Assembly: GCA_947034895.1 (NCBI GenBank)
Contig: OX344763.1
Span: forward strand, 3,226,501-3,290,500
Reading direction: 5' to 3'
Length of the DNA stretch: 64,000 nt
Source: Rhytidiadelphus loreus
Lineage: Eukaryota; Streptophyta; Bryopsida; Hypnales; Hylocomiaceae
The notes under the pieces: generated by a model
Told to the model about the DNA's origin: nothing
Databases searched by the model: none
Seen by the model: the letters and a program-made list of their open reading frames with translations, nothing else
Made by a program: the position numbers and the translations under genes
Shown here: positions 10,980 to 23,633 of the stretch, in pieces
How the letters are laid out: each line of letters opens with the position of its first letter
Position numbering within the stretch: the stretch's first letter is position 1

Positions 10980-11930
10980 TTTGCAAGAGTTTCCATGGAT
11001 CTGGAATTGGGAAGTTGTAAGTTGTAAGATTTGTTCAAATGCAAAAAAAAATGATTATATAGTTTTCAAGATAAAAAGTTGATCAAATACAATATACAAG
11101 GATATCATGTTTTTGAAGTTGATATACTATTACAAAATTTGCAGACAATATCATTTTGGTCCAATTCTTGTTTTCATATTGATATGTTCCTTTGACCTCT
11201 TGTAACAAGTGAAACCAATAACCAATAGAGTACATTCCTCCACTACATACTAATTGAACTCATACATATCCAATTTTTGAATTAATTTAAACATTGGAGG
11301 TATAGAATAAGAGATGTGGAGGCTAAAAGTTGATCTTGAGATCATCCAACTTTGAAATTTGCATGAGAAACAACTATTCTAATGTAAATCATATCCCATT
11401 AGAATAGTAGCAACTATGCAATTTTAAATGGGCATTTTTTTTAAAAGCCCTCCTAAAATACATACTGAAATTGTTTCCTAATCCATTAATATGTGAACAA
11501 AGATGAAGAGTGATAAAATAAATTGACATCTAACATTCAAAATTCAAATCAATTAGAGCTTGCGTTGAATTTTATACTTAGGTGTATTTAATCATTACCT
11601 TTCATATTATTAGCCCCACAAAGATCAAGTAGTATTTTTTAATAAAATTAATGGTGTTTTGGTCATCAAATTAGAACTGAAATTTTCAATTTTTTTTTTT
11701 GATATTTCTATACTACATGAGGTGATGGAGTGTTTTTTAGGTAGAATAATATTTATAAGTTTGACAATAAGATTAAGAATTATAGTGTGAAAAGTAATTC
11801 ATTTTAAACAAGGACACTCATGTACCTTACAAAATTTATTTTTATTTTAACATATTAGATTGAACTTGTTTTTTTAAAAATATATATAGGGAGTTTTAAT
11901 CTTTCTATACTAACTAACAAAATGAAAGTT
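10980..11930. other. AT-rich flank, paralogous to 57120-57480
   Basis: No gene is seen. Bases 11575-11930 align with 57120-57480, and this pair gives an empty site for the MITE at 11933-12209. Confidence 0.5.
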
Positions 11931-11932
11931 AC

Positions 11933-12209
11933 ATTAGATGAGATTTGAGGGCAAGAGAGGGCCATTTCAAGTCTGTTTCCCGCTCTAGGAACTAGTTAGA
12001 ATATAAATACATTAAAAGAATATTTAAATATTTAAATATTTAAAATATATCTAATTTTTTTAAAATATTAATTAATTAATTACTATTATTTGATGTGTTA
12101 CAATTGCGGCCACTTCATATCATTGTTGTGGTAGAGTTTTCAACGTTTTCCACTGTTCAAAAATACTTGGAAACTCATAATCTTCTTTTGCCCTCAAATC
12201 TCTTCTAAT
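11933..12209. mobile_element. 277-bp MITE, terminal inverted repeat ATTAGAWGAGATTTG...
   Basis: Left end ATTAGATGAGATTTGAGGGC and right end (reverse complement) ATTAGAAGAGATTTGAGGGC form inverted repeats of close to 29 bp with few mismatches around an AT-rich core. The paralogous sequence at 57470-57500 reads straight through ('gttac' joined to 'aaggag'), which is an empty site and confirms insertion. The target duplication is at most 2-3 bp. The superfamily is not certain; a PIF/Harbinger- or Stowaway-like MITE is possible. A longer relative is at 59980-60314. Confidence 0.75.
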
Positions 12210-12814
12210 GCAAGGAGTTCTGGTTTAATTGCAAACAATCAATCATGCATGAAGTTGCTTTCTCTAGAATGAAATCTAAAGTATTCCTTTTTGAATTCTA
12301 TTTTCAATAGTTTATGAAAATTAAAAAATTAAAACATGGGATTTAGATTGCTTATTACAACAATTTTGTCATCTGGATTGACAATGTTTAGTTTTATATA
12401 TAGATATATTATTAGCAATTTATTGAATTCTATCCATAAGGAAGGTAGCAAACTTTACTTGATGCACCATAAGACAAAGTGCACTACATTTCTCACATTA
12501 CACTATTCATTAGTTCACCATGTGTTAAAGTGTGAATTCAACAAATACGCATAGGCAAATTCTTATATCTTTTCCATATGCTAAAGTATTTCCAAAAAAA
12601 ATGTGATTTTACCATGTGATTCTTTATTCAGGACGTACATTATTCCATAAGAATTGTCCTTCCTTCATGTGTACATTACCTCTTATACAATACAATATAA
12701 TATTCTATATATTAAATAATGTACAATATTTGCACCATTACCTTGAGGTAATGGACACATTTTTACCTCCAAGTAATTTTGTTGTTATTCAAGGAAAGAG
12801 TAGGAAATGTTTCA
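12210..12814. other. AT-rich, no gene seen
   Basis: Sequence continuing the 57500-57640 paralogy, then a join to the start of tandem unit 1: 'atattattagcaattt' near 12410 matches 22555. Only short, unconserved open frames occur. Confidence 0.4.
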
Positions 12815-12818
12815 TTAA

Positions 12819-13742
12819 CCCCTAAAGGACCAGGGCCGTTCTTCTGTCAAAAACTACTCAAAACTGCCATTTTTGCTGCATTCATCCAAAAAAACAAAAA
12901 AAATACTTTTTTTAGAATCTAACCGTAGGATCTTGTACTTTACTAGTCTAGTATCATGTGGTAAAAATTTCATGGAGTTTGACCGTACAGATTGGAAGAT
13001 ATTAGCATTCAAAGTTGAAAAAAGAAAGTTTTTTTGAACACTAGCCTGCAATTTCAGATGACTTTGAATGCCATTTGGGGAAAAAAATTACACCATGGAC
13101 CTTGAATTTAAAATTTTTTGTGTTGAAGAATTGAGTTGAAAGTCTAGAAAAAAAAATAAAAAAAAAACATGATTGATTTTCATTCTTTAAAAAATTGTTC
13201 AGTACAAGTAGGTCCAAGATTGAAAGAAAAACTAAATCTTTAATAGCTCTAAAATGGGATAGAAACACAATAATCTCAACGGTGAGATTGTTCTAAATAG
13301 AAAAGTTAACCTTGTCAAACAATTTTTGTTGAAAAATTGTGAAAATTGCATTCAGAATTGAATCCTATAAGTTATTTTTTCAAGAAGATGCTCAAATTGC
13401 CCAAAAAACAAGATTGTTCATAACTTTCACATTACTAATCCAAATGGAATGAATCAAAGCTTCACATGTAGACAAAAATATGATCTTTAAGAAAAAGAAA
13501 ATTAAAAATTTAATTTCAAATTTTTGTAGATTTATTTTTCTGCCCGGTGACATGTAAATTATGTTTAAGATGCCATAACTTTTGCTCTCGGGCACCAATT
13601 GAAATAAAATTTATATTCCCACGAAGCTCATAAGTTTTCCTATCTTATGGGAAAGTTTCAAAAAAATTCACTGAAAATTGAGATCATAGGAACTTCCCCG
13701 AAATCCATTTTGTCCCCCAAGGGGACAATGGTCCTTTAGGAG
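12819..13742. mobile_element. 924-bp TTAA-flanked non-autonomous element (piggyBac-like ends)
   Basis: TTAA at 12815-12818 and 13743-13746 flank inverted ends CCCCTAAAGGACCA and TGGTCCTTTAGGAG, which match at 13 of 14 positions. TTAA target duplication with CCC-starting ends is the hallmark of piggyBac transposons. The interior is AT-rich and non-coding, with a hairpin 'gtcccccaaggggac' near the right end. A truncated relative lies at 8241-9005. The superfamily assignment rests only on the ends. Confidence 0.6.
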
Positions 13743-13746
13743 TTAA

Positions 13747-15610
13747 ATCCCATGAGGAATTCAACTCTACCTCCCCTTTAATTATGAAAATCCTCCATCT
13801 ATTCTATATATTTACCAAGGAAATTAAAGGCTTTTATTTGAATTTGATACATGTATTTCCTACTTTGCACTTTTTTTACAAATATTTCAAAAGATGTAAT
13901 TTAACCATTTAGGAAGATATAAAAATTGCTATTCTTGAAATTCAAGCACCATGATCTTGCACTTGTAATGGGATTTTTTTGAAATTTTAGAGAGGTAAAT
14001 TATAACAAGGAAAGTAGGTGATGTCATGGTTAGATCTACCAAATAACAAAGATTTTAGCATTTTTTTTAAAGAGAGATGATTTGAGATCATTTTTGGTCA
14101 AAACACATCCTTTGAAGTAATTTAGAAGTTAACCCTATTAGGTTGGAGGCTCTAAAATGCAATTTACAATTGATTTCAAATGAACATTATAGGATGAAGA
14201 ATTGTGAATTGTCATTCATTTTTTGTCCACTTCCTTGACTATGTATATGATGTAGATGTTGGAAGAGTATCCCCCATCAAGCTATTCTTGATTTATCTAT
14301 AAAAAAAATGCTTAAGACCAAAAAGTGACTATTGATAATTTCTAAGATTATAGTATAGAAATGAAGAGTACATATGTATCATAAAAGATACAATCTCTTA
14401 TAAATTTTGGCAATCTCTAATTGTAGATTTCATTTTTGACCATGAAAATGATATTTTTTGAATTTGAACCTAACTATTGAAATGAAGTTAATCAAGTCTT
14501 GTTTCTACTCTAATGTTCAAATTTTTCAAGATTACTAAAATTGAATATTAAATTGTAATTTGAACTTAAGGCCTATCAAATGCCATGAATAAAAGCCCTT
14601 GTACTCCTTGTAGAAAGCTTTCTATTTGTACCAATTTCATAGCATTTGGACCTATAATGTGAAAGTTATGGATTTTTTTAAATTAGAAAATTTAATTAAG
14701 TTATCTTTTATTTTGGAAAAACCATAACTTTCACATAGCATGCACAAAACAAAACCTTGCACTCTTTTGTGCATAAAGCTTTCTATTCATACCAAGAACA
14801 ACTTCTTACACTATAGTGTAAAAGTTATTGAATTTTGAAGTTTTTATGAATTAAGAAATTAAGAAATTATTCTTACTTTTATTTTGGTTGGACAACATCA
14901 TAGGGCACACTAGTCTATACTAGTCTATAGGTTATGTTTTTATTTTGAAAAAAACATAACTTTCACATCGCATATTCAAATGCCACAAATAAAGCCCTGG
15001 TACTCTTTCGTGAATAAAATTTTCTATTTGTATAAAGAGTGCAACCTTTCACACCGCAACAAAGCTCGCAACAAAGCCCTTGACTTGCACTCGTTCATGC
15101 ATAAAAGATATTTAGATATTGAATTTCAAAGTTTTTACAAATTAGAAAATTAGAAAATTAATTTTATTTTTATTTTGGTTGTGTCAACAACACATTGCCC
15201 ACTAGTACACATTAAGTTAGGTTTGTTGTTTGTTTTATTTGTTATAGTGAGATCTTTGGAACCATTGAATTTTGAAGTTTTTATGAATTAAAAAATTAAA
15301 AAATTACTTTTACTTTTATTTTATTATGTTGTGGCAATGTCACAAGGCACACTAGTGCCTATAATGAATGCTTTGAAAATTCATAATTTATTCTTACAAT
15401 GTCTCATACAATGTTCAAATAATACAAATTATGACCTTCATAAGGTCTGGCTTCAATGTGGAGTTGGGAGCCAGTGAAGCCCATCAATTAGCGATGGAAT
15501 GGGAGTTTTAGAACAACTAGACTCCCATTCCACCACTAATTGGTAGTCTTCACCGGCCCCAACTCTACAAGGAAGCCCACCTAAGAGGTCTTAGAAAGTA
15601 AGAGGCTTCC
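13747..15610. other. 3' flank of DUF247 unit 1, with about 220-bp degenerate tandem repeats
   Basis: Bases 13750-14550 align in patches with 22575-24480, the 3' flank of unit 2. From about 14570 to 15350 a diverged unit of about 220 bp recurs three to four times ('aacataactttcacat', 'ttgaagtttttatgaatta', 'cacactagt'). No coding sequence is seen. Confidence 0.55.
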
Positions 15611-15718
15611 TCAAATGTGGACATAGAGCATTGTATCAATCTAATATACAAACTCTTGATCCAAACACTTGGCCAAATGGATTCGCAAGATAAAACTTCT
15701 ATTGTGATCCCCTTTTCC

Positions 15719-17380
15719 TCATGGAAATTTTGGCTTCATTTTATTGGAACCAATGATAGCTATATAGGTTTGAACCAATGTAGCCATTGTCACCAAAACA
15801 ACAGCAATTGTAGACAAAACCACCCAAGGCTTAGAGCAAAATATGATTTTGAACTCACTCCAAAGTCTATATCTCCTACAGCCACATCTACTCACTATGG
15901 TTTCTTTCATATCATGGTGTATTTCAAAAGAAGAAATTTCCAATAAACCTTCCTTCAAAGCAATCCACATTTCAAAATCCTTGATTCCACAAGCATTATA
16001 AATCACACCACACTTAATAAGAAGATCTAAATCTTCAGGAGCTTGAATGAGATCACTCATAAAGATAATATAATCATGGAACAAACAACCGCTTGGAATG
16101 CTTCTGTTTTCATACCATGCCATGTTTCGAATGAAGGAAAAAGTTCCATCAAATATTTTCATCTTAGGAAGGGATAAATGGTTCTTCTTGTAAGACATTG
16201 TGCACAATGGCCCATCAACTCCAACTAATTTGATCCCAAATTGTTTCAACTTCGTTGCTGATGGAATGTGAATATATTCATCTCTGTACACTGTTTGATT
16301 CATGAGTACACCTTTGGATCCACAAATGGTTTTGTATACAGCTCCAAGAATATGCGTTTTCTCACCAAATAAACTTAATTGATTGTCAATTTTGAAAGCT
16401 TCACTTGAAGTGAACATAAAACAATTGACTACTTTATTCACCGCAATTTTGAAACTTTTGTGTTGATATTGTAAATCACCAATGAGGGATTCATTGCCTT
16501 CAGTGGTATGAAAAACAACATAATTGCTAATATATTCAACCACTTTGTCAATGAGAACTAAAGGGATTTGATTTTCAACTCGGAAAAGATCACTAAGCAC
16601 AATTTGTACCCACATCTCATATCTTGTATGAAACACATCGTTCGCATTAAATCCAAATGGCACCGTGTTGCATGTCCACAATTGTCTTTCATTTTGTGGA
16701 AAAGCTAAGTCAATGTAAGTAGCTAGAAAGAGGGAATCTAGAGCCAACACGTGTTTGATCTGTTCGTTAGTCCAACTAGTCCCCCCATTTTGAAGACCAT
16801 AGCATACCAACATAGCCCTGGGATCATCCACAATTGCATCACAAAAATGATCCCATTTCTCTCCCACTAATCCATATTGCACTGCAATACCAAGCTTTAT
16901 AGCCTCTGAACCACTGCTGTCCAAATTTTCTCGATTATGGAGTCCAAATCGCCATCCCACTGGAGAAAATGTTGTGGGAGGCTGGCGCCAATACTCGGGC
17001 ACTTTCAATATATCATATCCCAATTTGTTGGCTTCACCCTCTTGATTGGGGCGGAGCATGAATTTGTGGTTCACAAACCAATTTGGATTGTGTTGTTGTG
17101 CTTCAATGTCACCTATGTATATTGAAGTACAAATATTAGTCCAAATAAAGTGAAAGTGATAATCTCTAAAAAGGGAAGAGAATATGAATGCATGCCAACA
17201 ACATGGAAAATGAAACCTACAATTACCTGTGATCACAACATCCATGTTGGAGCTGCCCATTTGTATGATGTGAATAAATTCAATCTTCCACACCTCCAAT
17301 AAATGTAATCGTTTGCACAAAAGATAGAGAGGACACCTTCTAAGGAATAGGAAGTTTGCAAGTTGCCACGGATGTTGCAC
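15719..17380 (-). CDS. DUF247 family protein (tandem copy 1)
   Basis: This is a plant DUF247 (UPF0481) protein. Family landmarks are visible in order: ILKVP near the N-terminus, GLVGEKWDHF, a block around LALDSLFLATYID, DLFRVENQIPLVLIDKVVEYI, IPSATKLKQFGIK, LSLPKM...FIRNMAWYE, DLLIKCGVI, and a C-terminal hydrophobic membrane segment starting at PWVVLSTIAVVLV. Exon 2 is 17112-15719. A 114-bp intron (17226-17113, ACAG|GTAATT to CATAG|GTGACA) is supported by the same junction in copy 2. That intron is open and divisible by three, so the frame also reads through it. Upstream, the frame has no ATG equivalent to that of copy 2 because of an indel, so the start is uncertain and may lie in exon 2. 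Many DUF247 proteins are membrane-anchored; some act in grass self-incompatibility. Confidence 0.8.
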   Translation of the reverse strand: MQHPWQLANFLFLRRCPLYLLCKRLHLLEVWKIEFIHIIQMGSSNMDVVITGNCRFHFPCCWHAFIFSSLFRDYHFHFIWTNICTSIYIGDIEAQQHNPNWFVNHKFMLRPNQEGEANKLGYDILKVPEYWRQPPTTFSPVGWRFGLHNRENLDSSGSEAIKLGIAVQYGLVGEKWDHFCDAIVDDPRAMLVCYGLQNGGTSWTNEQIKHVLALDSLFLATYIDLAFPQNERQLWTCNTVPFGFNANDVFHTRYEMWVQIVLSDLFRVENQIPLVLIDKVVEYISNYVVFHTTEGNESLIGDLQYQHKSFKIAVNKVVNCFMFTSSEAFKIDNQLSLFGEKTHILGAVYKTICGSKGVLMNQTVYRDEYIHIPSATKLKQFGIKLVGVDGPLCTMSYKKNHLSLPKMKIFDGTFSFIRNMAWYENRSIPSGCLFHDYIIFMSDLIQAPEDLDLLIKCGVIYNACGIKDFEMWIALKEGLLEISSFEIHHDMKETIVSRCGCRRYRLWSEFKIIFCSKPWVVLSTIAVVLVTMATLVQTYIAIIGSNKMKPKFP

Positions 17381-17433
17381 CCAAGCTTATATGACGGAAG
17401 ACCTGGCAACAGTGCATGACGACAACAGTTCAA

Positions 17434-19010
17434 TTCTTTAAATAAAGAACAAATAGTGAGTGACCTTATGATCTAGGAATAGCTGCAAAGCTCTGAAGCC
17501 GAAATGAAATTCAAGCATCACAGTTGGAACAATTCAAAGGAAGTAGGCGAGGAGCTCACAATGTCAACAAATGGAAAAACAAAAAAATCAATGATCAAAC
17601 GACTCTCACCGAATACGGAAGGAACAAATTCAAAGCAACCTGAGAGCAACTTAGACTCATTATACTGAAAAAAGGGGATCAGCACGAGAAAGACTCACGA
17701 GTGTGTCTCTCTTCATACACCCAATTGCAAGCACTGTCCATGCATGCACTTTGGAACTGTGCCCGCCTAAACAACCACAACACTAACACTCTATTTCTTT
17801 CCACAACTGACTTGCAACTCTAAGCTCAGGTTTTCTTAACGGCATATGGATCACTCCATCTCGTGTAAGAAAACCATATAATTATCATTCTGTAGCTGCA
17901 TCGTATTTAAAAAACTTCAGGGGAAAGATCTTACCTTAAGCCACTCGAGAGGTGCCGAAAAATAGCAGTTGTAAGAGCATGCGGCTTGTGCTATAGAAGC
18001 ATCCCCAGCAGGCGAAAGTGAAAACGAGAGAGACGGGAGTAGGAAGCTCGATCTTGAATCACAAAATGTAACGCCAAGGGAGTCTGCTCTCCACCAGCCT
18101 TGACTGGAACGGAATCTCAACAAGTGTCCAAGCCAAACTCTCCTCCAACACATGCTGTGCACAAAGAGACCCTGGTGGTGCAGCTGAAGTAGAAGCAAAG
18201 AGGACGCAGACGAGCACTGCTTTCCTTGGGTGCAACCTGTATTGTGGTCATGCATGTGGACGGGGCTCAAGTTGTCGTTTTTTTTTTATGAAACCCCAAT
18301 GGCTCAGCAGCATGTGAAGAACAATGTGCCACCATGTGGGGTCTAGTTCTAATAATAGCCTTTTTAGGCCGTTGAAATCGATTTCAATGTGTGGAAAATA
18401 GAACGGAGCAGCACATTAAAAAAATGGAAAGAAACAGAACTCATTGCCGTGTGCGAGACGTTACGTACCCCCCATCGAGCAATTCACGCGGGCTGGGCCC
18501 CAGCTCCAGCTGCACATCTTCAATCCTGCCGGGAGCTCATCTTCTTCTGTCATCTATAAGTTCATGCTGTTTTTCATTTCTTCTCATTGATATGAAGTGT
18601 GAGCAAGGAAGTTTAGGTGGAAGGCTGCGACATGCTTTCTTCTCTTTTGCCAATAACAACGATGAATTCATCAGTTTGCAAGTAATAATTCACTTCTCTC
18701 AAAATCTTCGTTGCGAAATGCAGAGTACTGTTGCAATTGATTGTCTGTCATCGCAGCAATCTAGAGCGTCTTTGTAGTGGAGAGGAATAAGCGACACTTG
18801 GGTACACCTCGTTCTTTGAGGTGGTCCTGCCTCATTTCTAGAATAAAATTTTGCAACATGTCAAATTCTCCACTTGTCTAGGAAACCGTCTCCAACTTAG
18901 TTGTAACTGGACTTGCGTGTAAAATTTGGGAAAAGAAAACTCGGCCCCACTTGCATTAGTCCTAAACTGAAAATTGTGAACCACTTCACACCAAACATAT
19001 CGACCTACTG
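17434..19010. other. 5' flank of DUF247 copy 1
   Basis: The stretch is homologous to 27290-28150 upstream of copy 2 and contains the likely promoter and leader. Matching blocks include 'gaccttatgatctaggaatag' and 'ggggaaagatcttacctta'. Open frames in it are not conserved between the copies. Confidence 0.6.
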
Positions 19011-21190
19011 ATGGAGTTTATCTCCAAATGTCTCTTTTGAGCACATTCAATTGAAAAAGTGGCAGCACCAATGTGAATTGTGCCCTGCAATTAAAATGCC
19101 TTTCTCGTGAAATGTGTTTTTGTTGTAAGCTGAGGACACAGTGCAAGGCCTTCGTGTAAGGTACCTGCACCTAAAGGTGTCTGAATAACCAATTCAACAT
19201 CATTCTTATAATTAAATTGCCTAAATTTTGGTTGGATCTTGATGGAAGTGAAAAGAGTATTTGAGATTCTCTTCTTGTGCATTTTTAGTGAAACTTGTTT
19301 TTTAAACTCAAGACACAATGGAAGGTCTTTGTATAAGGTAGCTACACTTAAAGGTGACCAAATAAGCACATCGACATCATTCTTATAATTAAATTGCCTA
19401 AAGTTTGGTTGAATCTTGATGAAAGTCACAAGAGTATTGTAGATTCTCTTTTTATATATTTATTGGACACCAAATGAAAAAACTATGAATCTTCAAAGCT
19501 ATAAAAATAGGTGTTTCTCAAACCAAGTGAATCCTAAACTCTCATGAATAGAGGGAATACATTTTAGGCCAAACTTTGTAGGGGGTTCTATAAAGGGGTT
19601 ACAATGAAGTGCAATTCGTCTAACTTTTGTTTGATTCTTTGATTTAACCACTCCTTGGTCCTCTGCATCTACACCATCACAATACCATAAGCTAATTGCA
19701 CCTATTTGTAACATGTTTTTAAATTGGACCCAAGTAATGTTTCCTTACTAAAATGTACAACCTCTATTCATGAAAGTCTCCAATCGATTTCGGGAACATT
19801 TAGTTTTCACAAGAGTTTTCAACACTTTGAAAATTCATTGTTTATTTGTATGGTTTCCAAAAGAAGCATTCTAAGAAAATCTAGGCACATCTTTTGACTG
19901 CTAACATGACCCCACAGAAACTTGTACAGTCAGTCAAGAATTGGAACGAGCTCAAACCCTTATTCAGACGATTTTAGGTGCTCACAAAAACTGCTGGAGA
20001 TGGCGAAACACTGTTAAGCAATAATGTGCTTGGGTGTTTGGTGGTAATGGCCTTTGAAGTATGAACTTCCGAGAATCAAACAATCCAGAGTGGGTCTCTT
20101 CCAGAGATTCCGACCAATATCACATTCCAAGAACTTCGTCCTACAAACACGTTTGCACTTATAGAATTGCACTTCTTTGTTTCGCTCTTGTATTTAATGC
20201 AAGGAATACCGATATTCCACTCTCCTATTACTCCGTAAAATTTACTGAAACAAATGCATATATATATTCTGCACTCGTTTGTTCGAGTTTTACACCATTC
20301 AGTGTTTCAAAAGCCCAGGGATCAATTCCGAATCGTATAGTACGGGCATTCCTGACAGACTCCACGTTCGTGCTGCATCGACTGTCTGTAATAAGGCTGA
20401 TAAGAAAATTTAGATGCTACCATATCAGATATGAAGCTGTGATGCCCACTGCAGAACCTTAGATATTCAATTTGAGATTCTTCAGCAGTAAGTAGACGAC
20501 TGATAGTTTCTCTGTGAGGACTTGTAGAACCGCTTGTGTGCTCAGCGGCATGTGCAGAATAGTACTCCTCCAAGTGGTTTTTACGCCGTTGAAATCAATT
20601 TCAATGTGTGGAAAATAGTACTCCGTAGCATATTAAGAAAATGGGAAGAACAGAACTCAATGCGGTACTGCATGTGGAAAACTGTAGTCGGTGTCCTCTG
20701 GGCGATCCTCTTCTAGCACCGGCTCACTCACAACGTCCCATCCAGCTCCCGACTCCCAGACTCTCTGCCAGGCAGCATTTTTGAACCCGCCACAACCGAG
20801 ACGCAACTTCATACCCCTAGAACTCTGCAATTCAAGGCTGCAATTCAAGGCGTCACTCTAAAAATCTTCGTTGCTAAATACAGAGTACTGTTGCAATTGA
20901 TTGTCTGTCATAGCAGCAATCTAGCTAGAGCGCCTTTGTAGTGGTGAGGAGTAAGAAAGGAATGCAACACTTGGGTACACCTCGTTCTTCAAGGCGGTCC
21001 CACCTCATCTCTAGATTAAAATTTTGCAACATGTCAAATTCTCCACTTGTCTGGGAACCTGTCTCCAACTGAATTGTAACCGGACTTGCGTGTAAAATTT
21101 GAGAAAATATAAGAACCTTGGCCCCACTTGCATTGGTCCCAAACAGAAAATTGTGGACCACTAACACCAAATATTTCGAAAAGTGTCGCA
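18390..21190. repeat. Internal duplication within unit 1
   Basis: Bases 18390-19010 and 20560-21190 are diverged copies ('cacttgggtacacctcgttctt', 'ttttgcaacatgtcaaattc'). Between them, 19091-19280 and 19281-19450 are a second smaller duplication. Relatives of the promoter-like block 'gaaatNgatttcaatgtgtgg' recur at 18375, 20593, 30035 and 32985. Confidence 0.65.
19450..20550. repeat. Segment shared with unit 2 (30300-31270)
   Basis: Long stretches are collinear with 30300-31270 ('aaaataggtgtttct', 'tgctggagatg', 'gattcttcagcagta'). No coding sequence is conserved. This supports duplication of a unit of about 10 kb. Confidence 0.6.
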
Positions 21191-21307
21191 CTAAATTTAA
21201 AGGCCCTTGCTTCGAAGGTGGTCAAAAAGTGTCAGACTAAAATTACAATTTGAGATTGGAAACGGACGAGAACTAACACACAATATAACCTCCCTTGGGC
21301 GCCCTCG

Positions 21308-22100
21308 CTTGTCCCTAGTCAAGCACAATTCTGCTGCAGTGACTCTTTCAATTCTTACATGCAATGTTCACAGATTGCATCCAAAAACAAAACGAAAAAA
21401 GAACATTGATTACGTATGAGGCAATAGCACAACACTTGCCAGGGTCTGCATTGTGAAACAATGGCGTAACTTAAATCTTTCACGACTCTTACTCTTTTCT
21501 ATCCGTAGTGAAATAAAACAGACACAGTGTGATTGAACTAGAGTGGCTATGGTGCGTACGATACACCAGACCAGAAATCACGCCACAACCGCATGCAAGT
21601 TGCGAGGACAACGGTGCACGGTTTAGATCTTGTAAAAGTGCACGGTAAATGTCCGCGCGGTAAGTGGCATACGTACGATATCGGCACTGTTGCCCAATGA
21701 CTGATCCGGATGCATGTGGGCTGTTGGCAAGGGAAACCTAGGAAATCCGTATCTTTGACAAAAGCAAAACTGCCCTCTTGCAGGTCTCTGTAGCACGATG
21801 CTCTGACCAGCTGCAAGATTGCAGCTGCATACTACTAGAACAATAGAACACTGAAGCTCCAGTCTCAAAAAGACAAAACAGATATAACCTAGCCTGCTCT
21901 CTTTCTGGAGACGTTTCAAGAAACAATAATGAGAAATGAAACGGGACCAAAACAATAGAATCGAACATTCATGACACTCGGATCGAAGCCAGCCTTCATT
22001 TCCAACAATAGTATCAAGAAAAAGGCTCGAAGAGAGCCACACAAATCACCCTGCGTGCCACTACAAGTTTTTCAGGGTCAGCTCTAAACTTAACCTCGAT
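21308..22100. repeat. Second copy of the 10141-10970 segment
   Basis: See 10141-10970. The copy has separate small indels, so reading frames differ. It is followed by about 400 bp of moderately GC-rich sequence (22100-22500) in which I recognise nothing. Confidence 0.7.
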
Positions 22101-23275
22101 TTCTAGTGAACAGTAGCCTGAAGACCTTGTGGGATGCCACCTGATGACCCTGGATACGCTGTTGATGTTTTCCTGTGCGGAACCCACTTGCACGTCAGTA
22201 CATTTCCACTGCACAGTGATGATTCACTAGCATCTTCACCTGGAAAATTTGAAGACTAAAAAGGAGAAACCACCCGGTTCTTCGGTTTCGGACAACCCTA
22301 ATTCCATAAACTGCCGAATTGAGCAACAACAAGTCCCCTCCAGAATCCAACAAATGTAGCCGCGCAACGTGCCAGACTTGGACTGACGTGAGCCTAGCAC
22401 ACAAAAGGAAACGCTAACCTTCCAGACAGCAAGCCATCCTGGCCACTGTGAAGCTCCAAAAAAACTCCCGGAGCACGCAGCGTCTGAAAAATTAAAAGAG
22501 TGTCAGATGAGTTTTCTAACAGAAAAAGGATTGAAAATTTCGGTTTAATAGGCATATTATTAGCAATTTCTTGAATTCTATCATGATGAACCTCCTTCTA
22601 TTCAATATTTACTGAGAAGGAAATTAATTAAAGGTTTTTTTAGTTGAGTTTGATAGATGTATTTCCAACTTATTTTTCTGAAAGTAAGAGTATTTTGTAT
22701 AAATTGTAGTACATGCACTTTAAATTTTTGCAAATATTTTAAAAGATGTAATTTGACCCACATTTGGGAAGATATAAAAATGTTATTCTTGAAATTCAAG
22801 CGCCTTGAAGTTGAACTTGCACTTGTGATGGGCTTCTTATTTTGAAATTTGGGAAGATAAATTGTAACAAGGAAAGTTTCATTGTTGGTGATGTCATAGT
22901 TAGATCCACAAATAGATAAATAAAGTACACAAGTTTTAACATTGTTTTAGAGAAAGGTGATTTGAAACCATTTTTGGTCAAAACACATCATTTGAGGTAA
23001 TTTAGAAGTTAAACCTACTAGGTCACAAGCTCTAAAATGCCTCTTACAATTCATTTCAAATGAACGAAAATTGTGAATTGTCATTCATCTTTTTGTTCAC
23101 TTCCTTCAGTTCCTTGATTGTATATGATGTGGACGATGTTAAAGCATCTCCTATAAAGGTATTCTAATTTTTCTATAGAAAGAGATGCTAGAGGCCCCAA
23201 AGTGGCCAATGGATAACTTTTAAGATTATTGTACAAATGAAGAGAACATATTAGTCAAAACTTGAATCATTTGGG

Positions 23276-23633
23276 GGCAACGACGCTAGCATGTGAACCT
23301 AGAAATGTGAGCCTATGAGCTCTAAGCCTAGGTGTAAGTAGGTGTTCTACAACTATTGAAGGTATCTATAAGATACATACTTATAATATAAGTACCCTAT
23401 AACCATAGAAGGTGCTTATAACATAGGTACCTCTAACATAGATACCTATAATATAATTAGGCACTTATAATATAACATCCTATAACCATGGAAGGTGCTT
23501 ATAACATAAGCACCTATAATATAAATATCCTATAACTATAGAAGGTGCCTATAATATAAGTACCTATAACTTAGGAGCCTAGGCTCTTAGGCTTATGGGC
23601 TCAAGATCTTAAGCTCACATACTAGCAACCGTG
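23276..23633. mobile_element. 358-bp element flanked by 8-bp direct repeats, interior a degenerate satellite
   Basis: The direct repeat 'catttggg' occurs at 23268-23275 and 23634-23641. Ends carry the related inverted motifs 'gctagcatgtgaac' and (reverse complement) 'gctagtatgtgagc'. The interior is a degenerate tandem repeat of 'cctataaccatRgaaggtgcNtataa' type. Eight-bp duplications fit the hAT superfamily. A related end ('caacgatgctagcgtgcgag') occurs at 59913. Confidence 0.6.

Noticed and set aside
22602..22981. Short open frames on both strands
   Set aside because: They overlap each other in AT-rich flank and are not preserved in the paralogous flank at 13.8 kb.
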